A stretch of 64,000 bases of DNA from Crambe crambe (taxonomy: Eukaryota; Porifera; Demospongiae; Poecilosclerida; Crambeidae): positions 5,828,001 to 5,892,000 of the forward strand of contig OZ004592.1 of NCBI GenBank assembly GCA_963924555.1, read 5' to 3'. The position numbers and the translations under genes are program-made. This document shows, piece by piece, positions 46,078-59,156 of the stretch (position 1 is its first letter; every line of letters begins with the position of its first letter). Below the pieces are notes generated by a model. That model ran no database searches. It had not been told where the DNA came from and was given only the letters and a program-made list of their open reading frames with translations.

Positions 46078-48848
46078 CTACTGCATGTCACCTAGAGTAT
46101 TCTTGACGAGGGAACAGGGATTCATAATGTTTGAGGTGGCTACAATATAGGTCGCACCAGTTTTCTTCCCGAGAGATTGTAGTGCATTGACTTCTGAAAA
46201 AGTCACACCCCCAATGAAATAGACCAAAATAACTCTGTTGTGTTTCTTTGATGTGAATGCCGTTTTTTCAACATGGGTGAAAGCCGGTCCATACCAAGTT
46301 TTCACGATATCGTCCAATCCTTTCCAACTTTTATTGCGCACAAGATACTCCACCACAGCACAGCTGAGTGGCTTGTAAGCTCCACCATAGACGTAGGACA
46401 TATCCTTAAGGGAGTGTACGTCATATGATCCAGGGTCTTTAGGGACCAACTTCAGCTGCTTTGATAACTGCTTCATACTCTTCGGGGCCTTGCCCTGCTC
46501 TTCTTCTTTAAGTTGTAAGAGGCCAACTTTGAACAGGTTGTGGAACGTCAGCATGTGCTTGTGGCCATAGCTGTGAAGGAAGGCACGTTTGAGTGGAAGG
46601 AAATATTTTGGTTTGATTCCATTATTTGTTGTCGACATAAGACACATTAACCTCAGTGGTATGTGGATGGGCATCTGCCGCTGAATGCACTCTTCGATGT
46701 AGTCAGTGATTTGAGTTTTTTCCACCACTTCTAAAATGGCTCTCTCAAAATACAGCTGCCTTTGAAACTCCTGCCGTTTCATCTTGTCAGTGATGTACTC
46801 CGATACTTTCACATGGGTAGACAAAGAATCGTGTTTTTTGGTCAATTCAGGGAGCTTTTGCACAAAGGTTTTCAACTCTGGAATAGAGGATAGACTTTTG
46901 CCGGTTGTGTAGGATGTCTTGAGACTTTTTGTGATCGCAGAGAGGGTGATAGGTACAGAAGAAAAATGGAGGGACCGTATGACACCAAAGACCGGGTCTG
47001 TTGAGTTGACCAGCACTTTTGAGTCCTGCTTCTTTCCTGTGATGGTCTTAGGGATATAAACATAACCGCTTTTGATGTTGAGCACATCATCAAGGATTCC
47101 TTCATACGTCAACTGGGAACAAAGAGGAGTGACAAGATCACACTGTCTGTCTAGGAGGATGACCTCAGATATATCGGATCCTTCTTCTTTGGTGTTTGAA
47201 GGCATTTTCATGATTTCTTTCAAGCGAACAAACAGATCCCAAACCATCTGAGCATTGTGCCCTTTTCCGTGGACAAGTGGAATGGTTCCAAATATATCCT
47301 CCAACTGTATCAGTGATTTAGCTATAGAATGGTGGATATTGAAATCCTGATCGATATAAAGATTCTTGAAAGTATCAAAGCGTTCAAGGGAGAGGAGGTG
47401 GGCATCTAATGGAATCAAATGCAGTCCCCACTCATGGATTTCTATATTGCCATGGACACCTTCGTTTTCAAGGATGAAGTCACAAGTTTCCAGCTTGCGA
47501 GGTACAAAGATGACGTGATAAGAACGAGGTGTCTGGCGACCCCTGTCATTCTGTATGTGTTGAGCAATCCATGTTGTGGAGAGTAAATCTGGCCGTGTGA
47601 TGTAGAAAAGAGTATCTCCTCCTCTCTTCATTATTCCCTCGAGGTGGAACAGCTGATCAACCCCTAACCTGCACAAACATGCCATAAAACTGAGCATAAG
47701 GGCTAGGCCACTTGTACAGTAGAACCTCAGAGTTACGAACACCAGAGTTAGTTAACCAAAATAGTGTATTGTACACACCCACACCCACAATTAAGTTCAT
47801 GCAGCTGCTAACCCCCATTCAAATACGAACATTTCACTGCTATGAACACCAAAAATCCCGAGGGGTTCGTAATTCTGAGGTCCCTTTTAGCTTACAGGCT
47901 GTGTCCTATTGGCCCGAAAGAAAACAAGAAAGGGCTATATAACAATTCATGCTCAAATAAAGAGCCAGACAATACATACACTATGCGACAAAGGAAATTC
48001 CCTGGCTGTTGAAGTCATAGTTCAGGGTTACGGCAGTTCATAGTTTGGCTCTATCTCTCACACAAGCACTTGAACAATGAACAGACTCTAACCATCCTTG
48101 CAATAGCAGTTTGCATGGAGATATGGCATTATGTAACTTATAATACACAGACATGCAAGGCAGCTAGCCAGGCATCCATAGAAAAACCATGTAGTGTAAC
48201 AACTGTGGCATGCCAGGTATGTAAAAGTACTGGGAAAATCAAGTGGAGATTTAGTAATATCGGGAGGGAGGGGGTATTGGCAGTACAGCATCCATCCATC
48301 AGTCCTTAGACACAGTATGAGGGACTGAGCACATAACAGTCTTATTTTTGAGGAAACTGGTGGTAGACATAGTCTGAAGGACTTAAGTATATGCTACAGT
48401 ATCTATTTCCTTCTTACTTTTTGAGGAAACTGATGGGAGTGACATGATCTAGAAGAGATAAGAGTTCTTGTTGGATGACAATGTCCTTCTTCCCCTCAAC
48501 ACGGTCTAGAATGTTGGCAAACTGTTGTCTGGCGTCATCAGAGATAAGCTGGACTTCCAGCTCATATGGGGTGGATGTGTCAGGCATTGCCATGCTGCCT
48601 TCAAACCTCTCAGCTTCTGACAACCTCTTCAAGTTGCTTGGACTTGCTTTGGCAGTGGCAGGACTTGGGCTTGCACCACTCGAGGGAATGTAGCCCCTCA
48701 GACTTTTTGTGGGACTGAAGTTTCTGGGACTTGCACTGGTCGAGGCACTATAGCTCCTGGGACTTCCACTGATTGAGGCATTGAAGTTTGATGGGCTAGC
48801 ACTCTTAGTAGAGCTCCTTGAGGCACTGTAGGTTAACTGCCTATCCAT
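46078..48848 (-). CDS. VPS33B: VPS33B-type Sec1/Munc18 protein
   Basis: Two exons. Exon 1 (48848 to about 48423) begins MDRQLTYSAS and has a repetitive Ser/Pro/Ala N-terminal stretch (SASPSNFNAS, SPRSYSASTS, ASPRNFSPTK) of about 75 residues before the conserved DRVEGKKDIVIQQELLSLLD. The second exon (about 47668-46078) resumes with LGVDQLFHLEG and covers the Sec1-like fold: RSYHVIFVPRKLETCDFIL, VILLDRQCDLVTPLCSQLTY, YIEECIQRQMPIHIPLRLMC, DMSYVYGGAYKPLSC, VILVYFIGGVTFSEVNALQ. VPS33B works with VIPAS39 in the CHEVI complex in endosome/lysosome trafficking; VPS33A is the HOPS paralogue. SQLTYEG is A-like, but LSKQLKLVPKDPGSYD followed by VYGGAYKPLSC favours B. The Ser-rich extension is unusual for the family. 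The intron holds a MITE. Confidence 0.9.
47717..47882. mobile_element. MITE with CAGTAGAACCTCAGAGTTAC end
   Basis: The left end is CAGTAGAACCTCAGAGTTAC. The right half reads GGGGTTCGTAATTCTGAGGT, the inverse of ACCTCAGAATTACGAACCCC. Inner words ATACGAAC and CTATGAACACC are further degenerate copies. TA precedes the left end. The sequence resembles Tigger/pogo ends (inference). It lies in the VPS33B intron. Confidence 0.65.
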
Positions 48849-49080
48849 GTTCAGAAAAAGAAAAAAGGTTAAAGCCCCACACAACAGTTACCACCCAAGT
48901 TTTTGCAAAGGCCACACCTATTATGATTATTGCAGCGAGCGAGCAGGCGTACGTACGTACGTACGTGTCGTGCAATAGTAGCGCCCTGCGCGTGCATTTA
49001 TGCGCATGCTCGCATGTTCCAGTTGTAATTGCTTGATTGATTTCTACATCGCTTTGTTTATAGCACGGTGGGTAGTAGGG

Positions 49081-49365
49081 CTAGGCTTATCTAAGTGGAT
49101 TGTAGACTTTGTGGTAAGTACTTAGCTTTCTATGCATGCAGCTGCCTGCCACTTACATAACTCAACAGCAAAGCACAAATGAACTATCAGCTCAACATTT
49201 CTACAGCCTTTTGGGCAATAGGCTCAAGGCTTATCTAAGCACTAGGTGCTTTGAGGTAAGCCATACAGTTTTCTATGTATGCAGCTGCCTGCCACTTGCA
49301 TATAAAACTCACATCAAAATCTTCTAAGGAATTGAAAGCACAAATGAGTAGCTATCAGCAAGCCT
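49081..49365. repeat. Diverged two-copy tandem duplication
   Basis: The block GGCTTATCTAAG...TTTCTATGCATGCAGCTGCC, TGCCACTTACATA and AAAGCACAAATGA...TATCAGC occurs at about 49085-49195, and again at about 49228-49360 with substitutions and small gaps. Confidence 0.7.
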
Positions 49366-49569
49366 ATAGGCCTATAGGAATACTTGCTCGCTCGCTCGCT
49401 GCGACTCAAATGTTGTACATTGCCCTAGTAGCTAGAGAGGCGAGTATTCATGGTTAGCTATTCATAACCTGATGGTGAGGAGGTCTGGAGATAACTTCAC
49501 ATCAAGACCGCACCCTGACACGAATCGTTTTAAAGTGGGGATCTAAGTCACCACAAAAATGTATCTACA

Positions 49570-50264
49570 TAGTCTCTGTCCCAGCCCCCTAGCTCACAGC
49601 ACTGGATGGGCTGCAGCGGTCACGGAACTGAGGAATGTTTGGAATTTAATAATTATGCGCATGCGTGTTCATTTTGCCGCGGGGAAAAAGTTATTGCATG
49701 CAGGCAGCTAGCTTTCTTGCAGGGTCTGTGGGAAAGAGCTCACTGATCACAGAGAGCGCAGGGTTCTCCACAGTAGTGCTAACAAGGAAGTGCTACCTGT
49801 TCTAGAGAAGTATATCTCCCAGGGAAGGATAAACCCTGCAATGATCTCTCCAATAGCTAATGGTGGACCCTGAATCTGCAAACATCCATGCTATAAAGCG
49901 AGTTCAAGAGATTCAAAATGAACTGCAGACACTGGACATCAAATTGAGGGGCAAGATTGGTTCAACATATGGTGTTGAGAGTATTCCCATTACATTCAGA
50001 GTTGAACAGATTGCTTCATCCACAGCAGCTTGCTTATCATCTGGCCTCTTCTCCATTATTATCAAGTTTCGCCTACCACACCCCTTTTCGCGCGAAAGTT
50101 AATGTGTGGTAAAATGGAAATCTAATTAGCTAATCATTGGGTGCGCCTGAATTCCGGCGCAGTTCCGTGACCGCTCGCTGCAGCCCGACCACCAGACCCC
50201 TTCCTCGTGTGCTGGTGATGCAATACATCCAGTGCTGTGAGCTAGGGGGCTGGGACAGAGACTA
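49570..50264. mobile_element. Mutator-like (MULE) non-autonomous element, 695 bp
   Basis: Left end TAGTCTCTGTCCCAGCCCCC; the right end is its exact reverse complement. Identity continues for about 39 bp, through GCTCACAGCACTGGATG. After a short interruption it resumes (GGTCACGGAACTG against CAGTTCCGTGACC). The flanks are a perfect 9-bp direct repeat GTATCTACA (49561-49569 and 50265-50273). Inverted ends with a 9-bp target duplication are the hallmark of Mutator-like elements. The interior lacks a transposase. It has exon-like stretches: one frame from about 49723 reads VCGKELTDHRERRVLHSS, and a second begins MVDPESANIHAIKRVQEI at 49860. A captured host-gene fragment is possible. Confidence 0.85.
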
Positions 50265-50312
50265 GTATCTACACGTAAATTAAGTTGTTTATCAGTTTAG
50301 TGATACTTTACC

Positions 50313-51577
50313 ATGTATGTTTTGCGACGCTTTACCAATTCCACGTGGGCAAGAACAATGGCATCATATGTAGGAGAACAGAGTGTGCCCTTTCACGAGA
50401 TGGGTCTAGATGACCGTATCCTGAAGGTGAAATGGTATTATTTATTCTCAGTTTGGTGATGTCTTCCCCCCCCCCCCCCCCCCCCCCCCCCCTCATAGGC
50501 AATAGCTCATTTAGGATGGCCAATACCCACTTTGATTCAGGTATGCTCTCCATACTGACTGTATGTCATGATTCCAAATGATTTTTGTGCCTGTAAAGCC
50601 TATTGTCTTCACTAATTGTTTGACATTAAAAAGAGAATAGGCTTTGTATTATATCTTGGGGGTCTGTTTTCAGGAGAAAGCCATTCCTTTGGCCTTGGAA
50701 GGGAAAGACATCTTAGCAAGAGCCAAGACAGGTTCAGGAAAGACTGGCGCGTAAGATATCAGTCTACTTAAGGAAGGGGCCTTCCATGTAATTCGGTGGG
50801 CCCCTTCCTCCTCATCATCCTCCATTTTGCTATGGAAGTGAACTTTAACCTTGTTGCCAGGTATGCTATTCCACTAGTGCAGAAGATACTTGAAGGGAAA
50901 TCACTGTCCACTGGATCCAAGAAGTCTGGCTACGTCAAGGCACTGATTCTTGTCCCTTCAAAAGAGCTGAGTCAGCAGGCTGCAGCCAATATTAAGGTGG
51001 GTGGAGCTAGATGAGGTTTTCACGTGTGTAAGTTGAGTTGCATCATAGGAGATAGCTTCGTCTTGTTACCAGGATGTGAAGGTTGTGGAGATTTCCAATT
51101 CGACCAACATGGCAAGTCAGAGGTATGTATGCATGTCAGTAATGAATACTAGTCCCATCTGAACTAATACTTATAATTATGATCACTATCTCCCCCTCCC
51201 CCCCCCCCCCCCCCCCCCCCCCCCAAGGATGGTGACGCTGGAGAAACCAGATGTGATTGTGGGTACTCCTAGTAGAGTTTTGGCTCATGTGAAGGACAGG
51301 GTGAGTGCAATAATACTATCCCTTGCATGCTGTGAGGTGTTCAAGGGTATCTCAATCTTGACTCTACTCCAGTAGACTCTTCACTTAAAGAACTCCCTTG
51401 AGATTCTAGTGGTGGACGAAGCCGATCTTCTCTTCTCCTTTGGATATGAAGAAGACTTGAAGAACTTGTTGAGGTTTGTGCTTTTATAATGGACTGGAGT
51501 TGATTATTACTTCTGCACCACCAGCTATCTACCTTCCATCTACCAAGCATTCCTCATGTCTGCAACTCTTTCTGAGG

Positions 51578-51610
<33 letters not shown>

Positions 51611-54600
51611 CAATGAACTACTGTTCTTTGCCTCGTAGGAAGTTAAGTCTCTCAAAAAGCTTCTTCTTCATAACCCAGTGAGTCACTACATAACACACAG
51701 TGAATAGTCCAGTCACTACAGAAGGTTTGTTATGATTAATTGTAGGTCATCTTGAAATTAGAGGAAGCTGATTTGCCCGAAGAGAATAGACTTACTCAAT
51801 ATCATATAAAGTAAGTAACCATCATCATTCCTTTCTCTTCTCCTGTGTCCTTCATAGAGTGCCCCCCCCCCCCCCCCCCCCAATCAGATGTGGTTTAGAG
51901 GACAAATATCTTCTCATCTATGCTCTACTGAAACTGAAGTAAGCAGTTTCATGTTTATAATCGTGTTATTATAATAAAACCACTTCATATCACAGTCTTG
52001 TGAGGGGTCAAACCCTGTTATTTGTCAACAATATTGATCGCTGCTACAAGTAAGAGACCCACCCGATCTTAGAGAAGTGGTATTTTCAGATTTTTTGATA
52101 GGCTGAAATTATTTCTGGAACAATTTTCAATCAAGTCTTGTGTGCTGAATTCTGAACTCCCTCATAATTCAAGGTATGAAGGGTTAAAGGTTAGACCATG
52201 GTGACAGAACTCTTGATTCATGTGACAGGTGTCATGTGGTCAATGAGTTCAATCGAGGCATTTATGATTACATCATTGCTACGGATGAGAAGGATGTATC
52301 CCGAGGATCCCATAGTGCAGCCAGGGGTGGAGCCGGGAGTACTAAAGCAGGTTCCAGGAAAAGGAAGAGGGATAAGGAGTATGGAGTGGCTAGAGGCATT
52401 GATTTTCAAGGTATATGCTACAAATAAGTATGATGACCCTTTACCATAATTGTTCTCATCGTGATGATCCGTTATTATTATTTAATAGCAACATTACTGG
52501 TGTTTTTAATATGATGACCCTTTACCAATTATTCTTCCTTTCAGGTGTTGAAAATGTCATCAATTTTGACTGCCCTCCAAACTCTAATACCTACATACAC
52601 AGAGTTGGCAGGTATGTGTGGACATTTTGTGTGTGGGAAGGAAAGTGTTATTATTATCATAATACAGAACGGCTCGTGGTTATGAATATGGGACTGCCTT
52701 GACCTTTGTGACCCCAGATGAGGAAGAACTACTGGATGAATTGGAAAAGAGGCTAGTAGGAGTGGGCCCTGACACACCTACTTCCTCTCCCATAAAACCT
52801 TACAGATTCCGAATGTCAGAGGTGGAGGGATTTCGTTATAGAGTCAAGGTAAGACAGTTTTCGATACCTCTCGCCTTGTCCTGATCAGCTAATATTCCCA
52901 CTCCTATGTTGACTAATACAGGATGCACTGAGAGCAGTAACTAAAGCTTCAAGTAAGAGAGATTGTTCAATTTTGAACTCTTCCCAATTGTGTTATCATG
53001 TTTATTTCAGTCCGAGAGGCACGGTTGAAGGAGATAAGAATTGAGATGCTGAATTCCAAAAAACTCCAGGTTCAATGATATATAAACTACATAATTATAT
53101 AAGAGTTAGAGATCCTCATTTTCCCAACTCAGACTCACTTTGAAGAGAACCCTCGAGATCTTCAAGTGCTTCGGCATGACCGTGTCCTCCAGCCCACACG
53201 TGTCCAGCCTCATCTCAAGTACATCCCGTCATATTTAGGTAGGTCCCCTCTCACTGTATTTCTATAGCAACATGCTGCATGAGTTGCCAAAATATTGTTG
53301 TTGTTTTTCCCCCAGGGTAATTTAATAAAATGTTTGGAACCCATTACTGAAAAGTGTGTGAGCAGCACTTATGCCTCAAAAAAAGCACCTGATGACATCG
53401 TGCCTATAATTGTTGCTCCTGCTGAGACTGGAAGCCTGTATATCCAGTTATCCAATTAAAGGAGCTTGGTCAAAAATATTTACCTAGCAAAAGACCCCCC
53501 CCCCTCCCCCTCAATCAAATTAATTTCATAAAGCACACACATTTTTGGATTTCCCCTCCATTGAGGATTCAATATTTACAAGCAAAGTGGTAATGTGCTC
53601 AGTGCACATGCATGTACATGTTTACAACATGCATGTACATATATGTGGATGTCACATTTATATTGCATGCATTGTACATGTATGTGCACACAACATGTTT
53701 ACAACATTTATATTGCATGAATGTATTCATTTCATGAAAGGTCAAAAGAGGAGGAAGTCTAGAATTTTCTTACCAGTGTTTACATGAGTTCAAAATAATG
53801 ACCAATCATAGCTGACCTAACATGCACTGTGGAAACCTCTGGGGCTTGACAACTGTGTCTGTTATGGCAGTGATGACATAAGAGTGTGGGTTCTGACCAC
53901 CTTCCATTAGTTGCAAGGAAAGACTCTTTTGCTTCTCAGAGGTTGTAGGACTTAATGTAATAGATACGTTAAGTTCGATCCTTTTAGGTAAAAAAATTTA
54001 AGTCCTAATGCAATCAATACATGAAGTTTGATCCTTGATGTTCTCTGAAGAAGTATAATTCCATACCTTTGTTGGAGAGAGCTCCTTAATGACCAATTAA
54101 CATTCAAAAATAGCAGAGCATTGTAGCATTACCTTTTTAAACCTGGATTCTCAGTAATGTTTACCTCTGGGAGCAAATTGATACACCCACATTAGGTCTT
54201 CCAGAGAAATGTGCTGTATTAGGTAAGCATATCCTCTGTAATTGCTGACACTGGGCGTTGGAATGTCTGTTAGTAGCGTGTGCCTATTTGAGTCCAGTCA
54301 CAACACTCTTTACTAAAGTGATGCTGTTATGTGCTGAATGAAGTGCCTGCCATTAGACTGCATGAATGCTCTTTGTATAGTGTGCTGCAAGACAAACTGA
54401 AGGTAGCCTGATATAATGTCTCCTCTGACCTATTTTCTCTCAAGCACTCAAATCTAACTTGTCTCTCTGGCAATCTTGGTTGAGTTTATGTGCATGCGCA
54501 TGTTGTAAACAGGTTGTACATACATGTACATGCATGTTGTAATTCAGTCTGGTAATAAGCTGCATGAGGTCCACTATGTAGGGCATCAGTGTGTGACTGG

Positions 54601-56471
54601 CACATTCTACCAGCATAGTTTTGGGAATAATAAAGCAGGAAGCATAATGCTGGCTTAATAGGCTATGGAAAGCGAACTCCTTGGTTGATCTTGAATGTAT
54701 TTATCATGTGTGCCTATACTAGCTAGCCTAGCTTGACCAAACTTGTCTGCTAATGAGATAGCTATTTATGTCGTCTTTGACATCAGCTATGAGCATAATT
54801 AAAGAATAATAGGTCAATAAAAAAAAGAATTGCGCCAGCTGTGTTCACTGGCAGTAAACACATGTGCATGTATTGACATATATATCAACAGAGTGACTCT
54901 ATTTCCTCTACATAATTTTTGTTCCGGTGCTTGATCATGAGACTAGTTGTTGTTTTGGCCAATTGGAAGGGAAATTCAATATTGTTATGAGTTTGAAAAT
55001 CAATCTTTATTTTGGGTGCTTGATCATGTGACTAGTTCCCAAGGCACTGCAAGTCCCTGAAGCAGGCACATCGGGCGTTTTCAACAATCTAAAGAGGAGG
55101 AAAACAGACAGTAAGAAATTTGCATCTGCTAAGCGAAAGAAGAACACCACACAGCAGGTAAGAATGGAGAGTGAAAGTGTATGCTAATTAAATGCCACAG
55201 CCATGGGGTAATTAAGTTGAAAGTTAAAGGGTACTTCCAAATTCCAGACAAAATGGCTCAGGGGTCACAGAGATGTTACCATAATGGCAGGGAAATATTG
55301 ATAGGGATATCTCTTAGGCATCATTAAAATGAAAACTATATTTAAGCAGGCCAACAAGAGTATTAATTTCCAGCCATACAGTATCTAGCCTCAGTATTTA
55401 AAGGCTGACAAGAGTATTAATTTCCAGCCATACAGTATCTAACCTCAGTATTTAAAGGCTGACAAGAGTATTAATTTCCAGCCATACAGTATCTAGCCTC
55501 AGTATTTAAAGGCTGACAAGAGTATTAATTTCCAGCAGCAGCTAGCAAGGCTTGCTTTTGTCTCATCTATAGTAGCCCAAAGGCTAGAGTATGCATACAG
55601 CATTGTGCAAAAAAAAAAAGAAAAAAAAAGAGAGAGAGAACATTACGTGGCTTCTTCTTCTTTGACACCTGCAGTAGCACTTGATGTGTCTACTAACTTG
55701 ACAATTGATCATGAGTTCACCAGGCACCAATTACATAACGCCTCATGTTCCTTTGCAGCTGGCCTGGGTGTGGTTAGGGTGCTTTCAGAATCTAAGGGGT
55801 GTGTTAATCCATTAACACTATGTGGTGTGTAATTATAAAAACATCACCTCTGCAACTGTGAGCAGAGCTATGATTCTGCTAGCCTTACGCCAGGCTCTTA
55901 GGAAGGGGGAGGGGGAGAGCCTGGTGCGAGGCTATGATTCTGCACCTGATATTTGCCTTGTTACTAAGAAGCTTAGGCTATGGATTCTGTAGCAACTAAT
56001 ATAGGCTAATCCAATTACCTTTTAGTTCAAATTCTTAACTTTATGGTCATAATAATAATATTTCCTCTCTCTACAGTTAGTTTCGTCAAAACTTTTCCTC
56101 ATTTTTTGCCTTGATATTGCATCATACATATGACTCTTTTATAGTGGGAAATTTATGCACTTGCATGATGATAATAGCTTGATAGTTTGATAATGTAAAT
56201 ACATCTGTACGATGCACAAAATAAGTATTCTGAATCGAATTACACAGTTAAGCTGCACCATTATTACATTCCCTCTTGAGGATAATATTTTGGCTGTTCG
56301 TAAACAGACATTTTCGTGACGAGAGTATTAGAGTTTGTTTTAATAATACAGTATTTTGTATTTTGGGGAAATAAGCTCCACTCTGTATGCAATAAGCTTT
56401 AGCTTATTAACTGCTTCTTCTTTCCTCTTTAGAGACGCAAAGATCCGTTACGAACATTTGGACGAAAATGA
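50313..56471 (+). CDS. DDX56: DEAD-box RNA helicase DDX56
   Basis: About 19 exons. The frame is open from ATG 50313; an alternative ATG at 50358 ([19 protein letters not shown]) gives a length closer to vertebrate DDX56 and may be the true start. Helicase motifs are in order: Q-motif region [18 protein letters not shown], motif [29 protein letters not shown], motif [14 protein letters not shown], motif [39 protein letters not shown] and HRVGRTARG. An insert rich in Gly/Ser/Lys/Arg lies between YIIATDEKD and GVARGIDFQ, as in human DDX56. The tail ([17 protein letters not shown]...DPLRTFGRK-stop) is basic. DDX56 acts in nucleolar large-subunit ribosome assembly. Several introns end in long C tracts. 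An intron of about 1.8 kb separates the core from the last two exons. Confidence 0.94.
53580..53720. repeat. CATGTACATG-rich tract in a DDX56 intron
   Basis: Repeated GCATGTACAT and ACAACATG words, with two diverged copies of TTTACAAC...TTTATATTGCATG. Similar TACATGTACATG words recur near 54518-54537. Confidence 0.5.
55349..55537. repeat. 54-bp tandem repeat, 3.5 copies
   Basis: The unit GGCTGACAAGAGTATTAATT, TCCAGCCATACAGTATCTA and CCTCAGTATTTAAA starts at 55349, 55403, 55457 and 55511; the last copy is partial. Copies are almost identical. It lies in the last DDX56 intron. Confidence 0.92.
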
Positions 56472-58760
56472 GAGAAGGAAATGCAAATAATGACGAAGTT
56501 TGTTTGATTTTATAACTATGATTACAATCATTAGCCATAGTAATGGCAGCAATGGTAATATTCATTATAGTTTAATGGTCATAGTAACGGCAGCAATGGC
56601 CTATGATGGTAATATTCATTAATAGTTTAATCTAGTAACAGCAGCAGTGGCCTATGATGGTAGTAATGGCCTATGATGATAGTAACGGCAGCAGTGGCCT
56701 ATGATGGTAATATTCATTAATAGTCATAGTAACGGCAGCAGTGGCCTGTGATGGTAATATTCATAATATCTCATTAATATCCACATTGTTTATATTTGGT
56801 CTCCTGATGACAACTGCCGGGGGTGTGTTGTGAGTTCTAATCAAGTCAAGGAAAGAGGAGTGTTTCCATCTTTTATAGCAAATGCACTCTTGTACTGTGC
56901 AAAGTATAATACACCCTTGGGAGAATAGTTACGTCTAGTGCAAGTCCTTTAAGAGTCAAAGCCTCATTTCATGCTTTGGGAAATGCCTCGGTTGCTATAC
57001 ACACACACAACACGCCACCCACTTGAGTCCTCTGTGTCATAAGACCATTGCTACAGCTACAGCCAGATGACTAAGTTAGAGTCCACTCTAGCTCAGGGGT
57101 CTTCAGAACATTTTTTTTCGAGAAAACATCTTCACGGTCGTTCCACATTCCTGAATCTTTGATGTTGTTTATTTCCTGAGTGGTGTATTCATGTGGGAGA
57201 GTTTTGGTGAAGGAGGTTGAGGCACATGATATCAAGTTGTGTATACAACTAGGTAAACACATGGTGTGATCCAGCAGGTGGTGGGGTACTTAGCTCCAGT
57301 TATATAATACAGCTGTATATATTGATGGGAGGAGCAGGGGGAGAGTAGTGAAAAAGAGCGTAGATATTATGTAACTGGGTGAATACAAGAATAATGGATG
57401 GGCTCTGACAGTGGGTGGTTACTAAGGAAATGTAAAGAAATACAAGTGGGTCAAAATGTGTAAAGGTGACTTTTAGCAGTGGTGGGGGGTAAATGAAGTG
57501 TGAAGGAGGGTTGGTTTATATACACAATTGGATAAACCCGACGTGGGTAGAGGTAGTGAAGGAGTAAAGTTACTATAATATGATGGCTATGATGGCTGAG
57601 GAAACCGGATTAGTAGCAAATTTGTGGAGGGGAGAAAGAATGGAAGCGCCAGTAACTACATCGAAGTGTTGATCATGGAATACCCAATGGAAAAAAGGGG
57701 TGCAAATTGCATTAATAAGCCAATTAAAAGATAAACTCAATTGGATCACTTGTTTGTGTAGTTAATATTGGTAATTTCTGCCTACCTCTGACGTGTCAGT
57801 TCTTTGGATTGCACAACAAGAACTGGTGATGCCAATCGCAATGTACACACCCCCACCAAATGCTTGTGTGGTGAAAATTAATTATTATTCGGAATAGTTG
57901 CGATTAAAAACCGATTATGATAATCTTATGTAATTCAGAGTGCAAATTGAAGTTTGATACATCAAAGGTCCCTGCCCACATCAAAGGATACTGCAGCTCT
58001 CATTTTGACCTCCTGGAATCACTCCTTTAAAGTCATCTGTAGGAAGACTAAAACAACTTCATGGTTATCAAATTCTGATTTGGTTCGAGCCTTGAGTTGG
58101 TTTCACTGGAATAAGAAAGGAGTGGTGGTAGAGAGGTCAAGTAATCACTGACCTGGCCTATTAGAAGTAGTATTGCATTCAACTGTGATCTTGGCCTCCG
58201 TGTATGGTGGTGAACTGGTGAGCAAGTAGGATGTGTGGTCTACAATGGTACTGGTGGTATAGCAACAGTGGACCTACCCCCACAGTTCCCTCCCCTTTTT
58301 TCTGTTCTTGTTCCTTCTTTAAAGACAGACTCTTTCCTGATCAAAGTGATGGTTAGTCGACAATTATTATCACAAGAAGTGGTTGCAATGATTGGGCTAA
58401 CAATAGTATAGTAGATTGATGATGGAGGTAGCCACAACTTGGTGATGCGACCACATGCATGAGTGTATGCCATCACAATCATCTGGTGAGTTTGTAGGAT
58501 AAGTGGAGTCTATGATTCCGTATATTTATAAAGCAATATCTCATTTATATATACACACAAAAGAGCTGAGCTCGCTGCAACACATTTCTCCTGGCTGATG
58601 TGTCGGGTTTTCTTCCTGGTTGTGGTGTAGAGAACTCCATGGCTTTTATTTATTATCTTCAGGTGTTATGGCTAAAGTACATTATAGTGTGTCTAATGAT
58701 GCAATAGTTTGATGGATATGCTTGTATATAGCAATTTATTTTATTTCATTTTTTTTGCAA

Positions 58761-58791
<31 letters not shown>

Positions 58792-59156
58792 GTTACGGTT
58801 TGAAATTAGCTTAGTGATATAATACTTCAATTTTTTGTATGCTAATTATTTTTATATAAAAACATAACAGCCAATATTTGACGTCTGGTGTACATGTCGA
58901 TAATCACAGCAAAACAAAGATTCATGTATATAATATAAAGATATGGGGATAAAAATTAAAAAGGCAGTTACATATTATACGTTGCCTCAACACAAACTCT
59001 TTAAAATGGAAAAGAAAAAAAAAAGGAGATGTTGATTTTATCATCTCCAGGATGAAATGGTTTGATAGAGCTAATAGTGGGAGAGTGTGTTTCACAACTA
59101 TGTCTTTGTCAAGTTGAGGATAATAATACCTATTGATGGAAAGTCTAAGATAGAAA
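56472..59156. other. Spacer between DDX56 and the Kunitz-CCP-Ig gene
   Basis: Both genes end here (convergent). It contains a tandem repeat at 56533-56770, and poly-T of about 26 at 58766-58791 next to AT-rich DNA. Several open frames (57071-57262, 57954-58151, 58240-58482) lack any family resemblance and are not called. Confidence 0.6.
56533..56770. repeat. Irregular GGCAGCAGTGGCCTATGATG tandem repeat
   Basis: Words AGTAACGGCAGCAGTGGCC, TATGATGGTAATATTCATTA and ATAGTTTAAT recur four to five times in varying order just after the DDX56 stop. Confidence 0.75.

Larger units (their letters stand above)
48849..50312. other. Divergent spacer between VPS33B and DDX56
   Basis: The two genes are transcribed away from each other, so both promoters lie here. 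Contents: an ACGT run at about 48949-48967 (GTACGTACGTACGTACGT), a tandem duplication at 49081-49365, and the inverted-repeat element at 49570-50264. That element leaves only about 50 bp of other DNA before the first possible DDX56 start. Confidence 0.6.
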
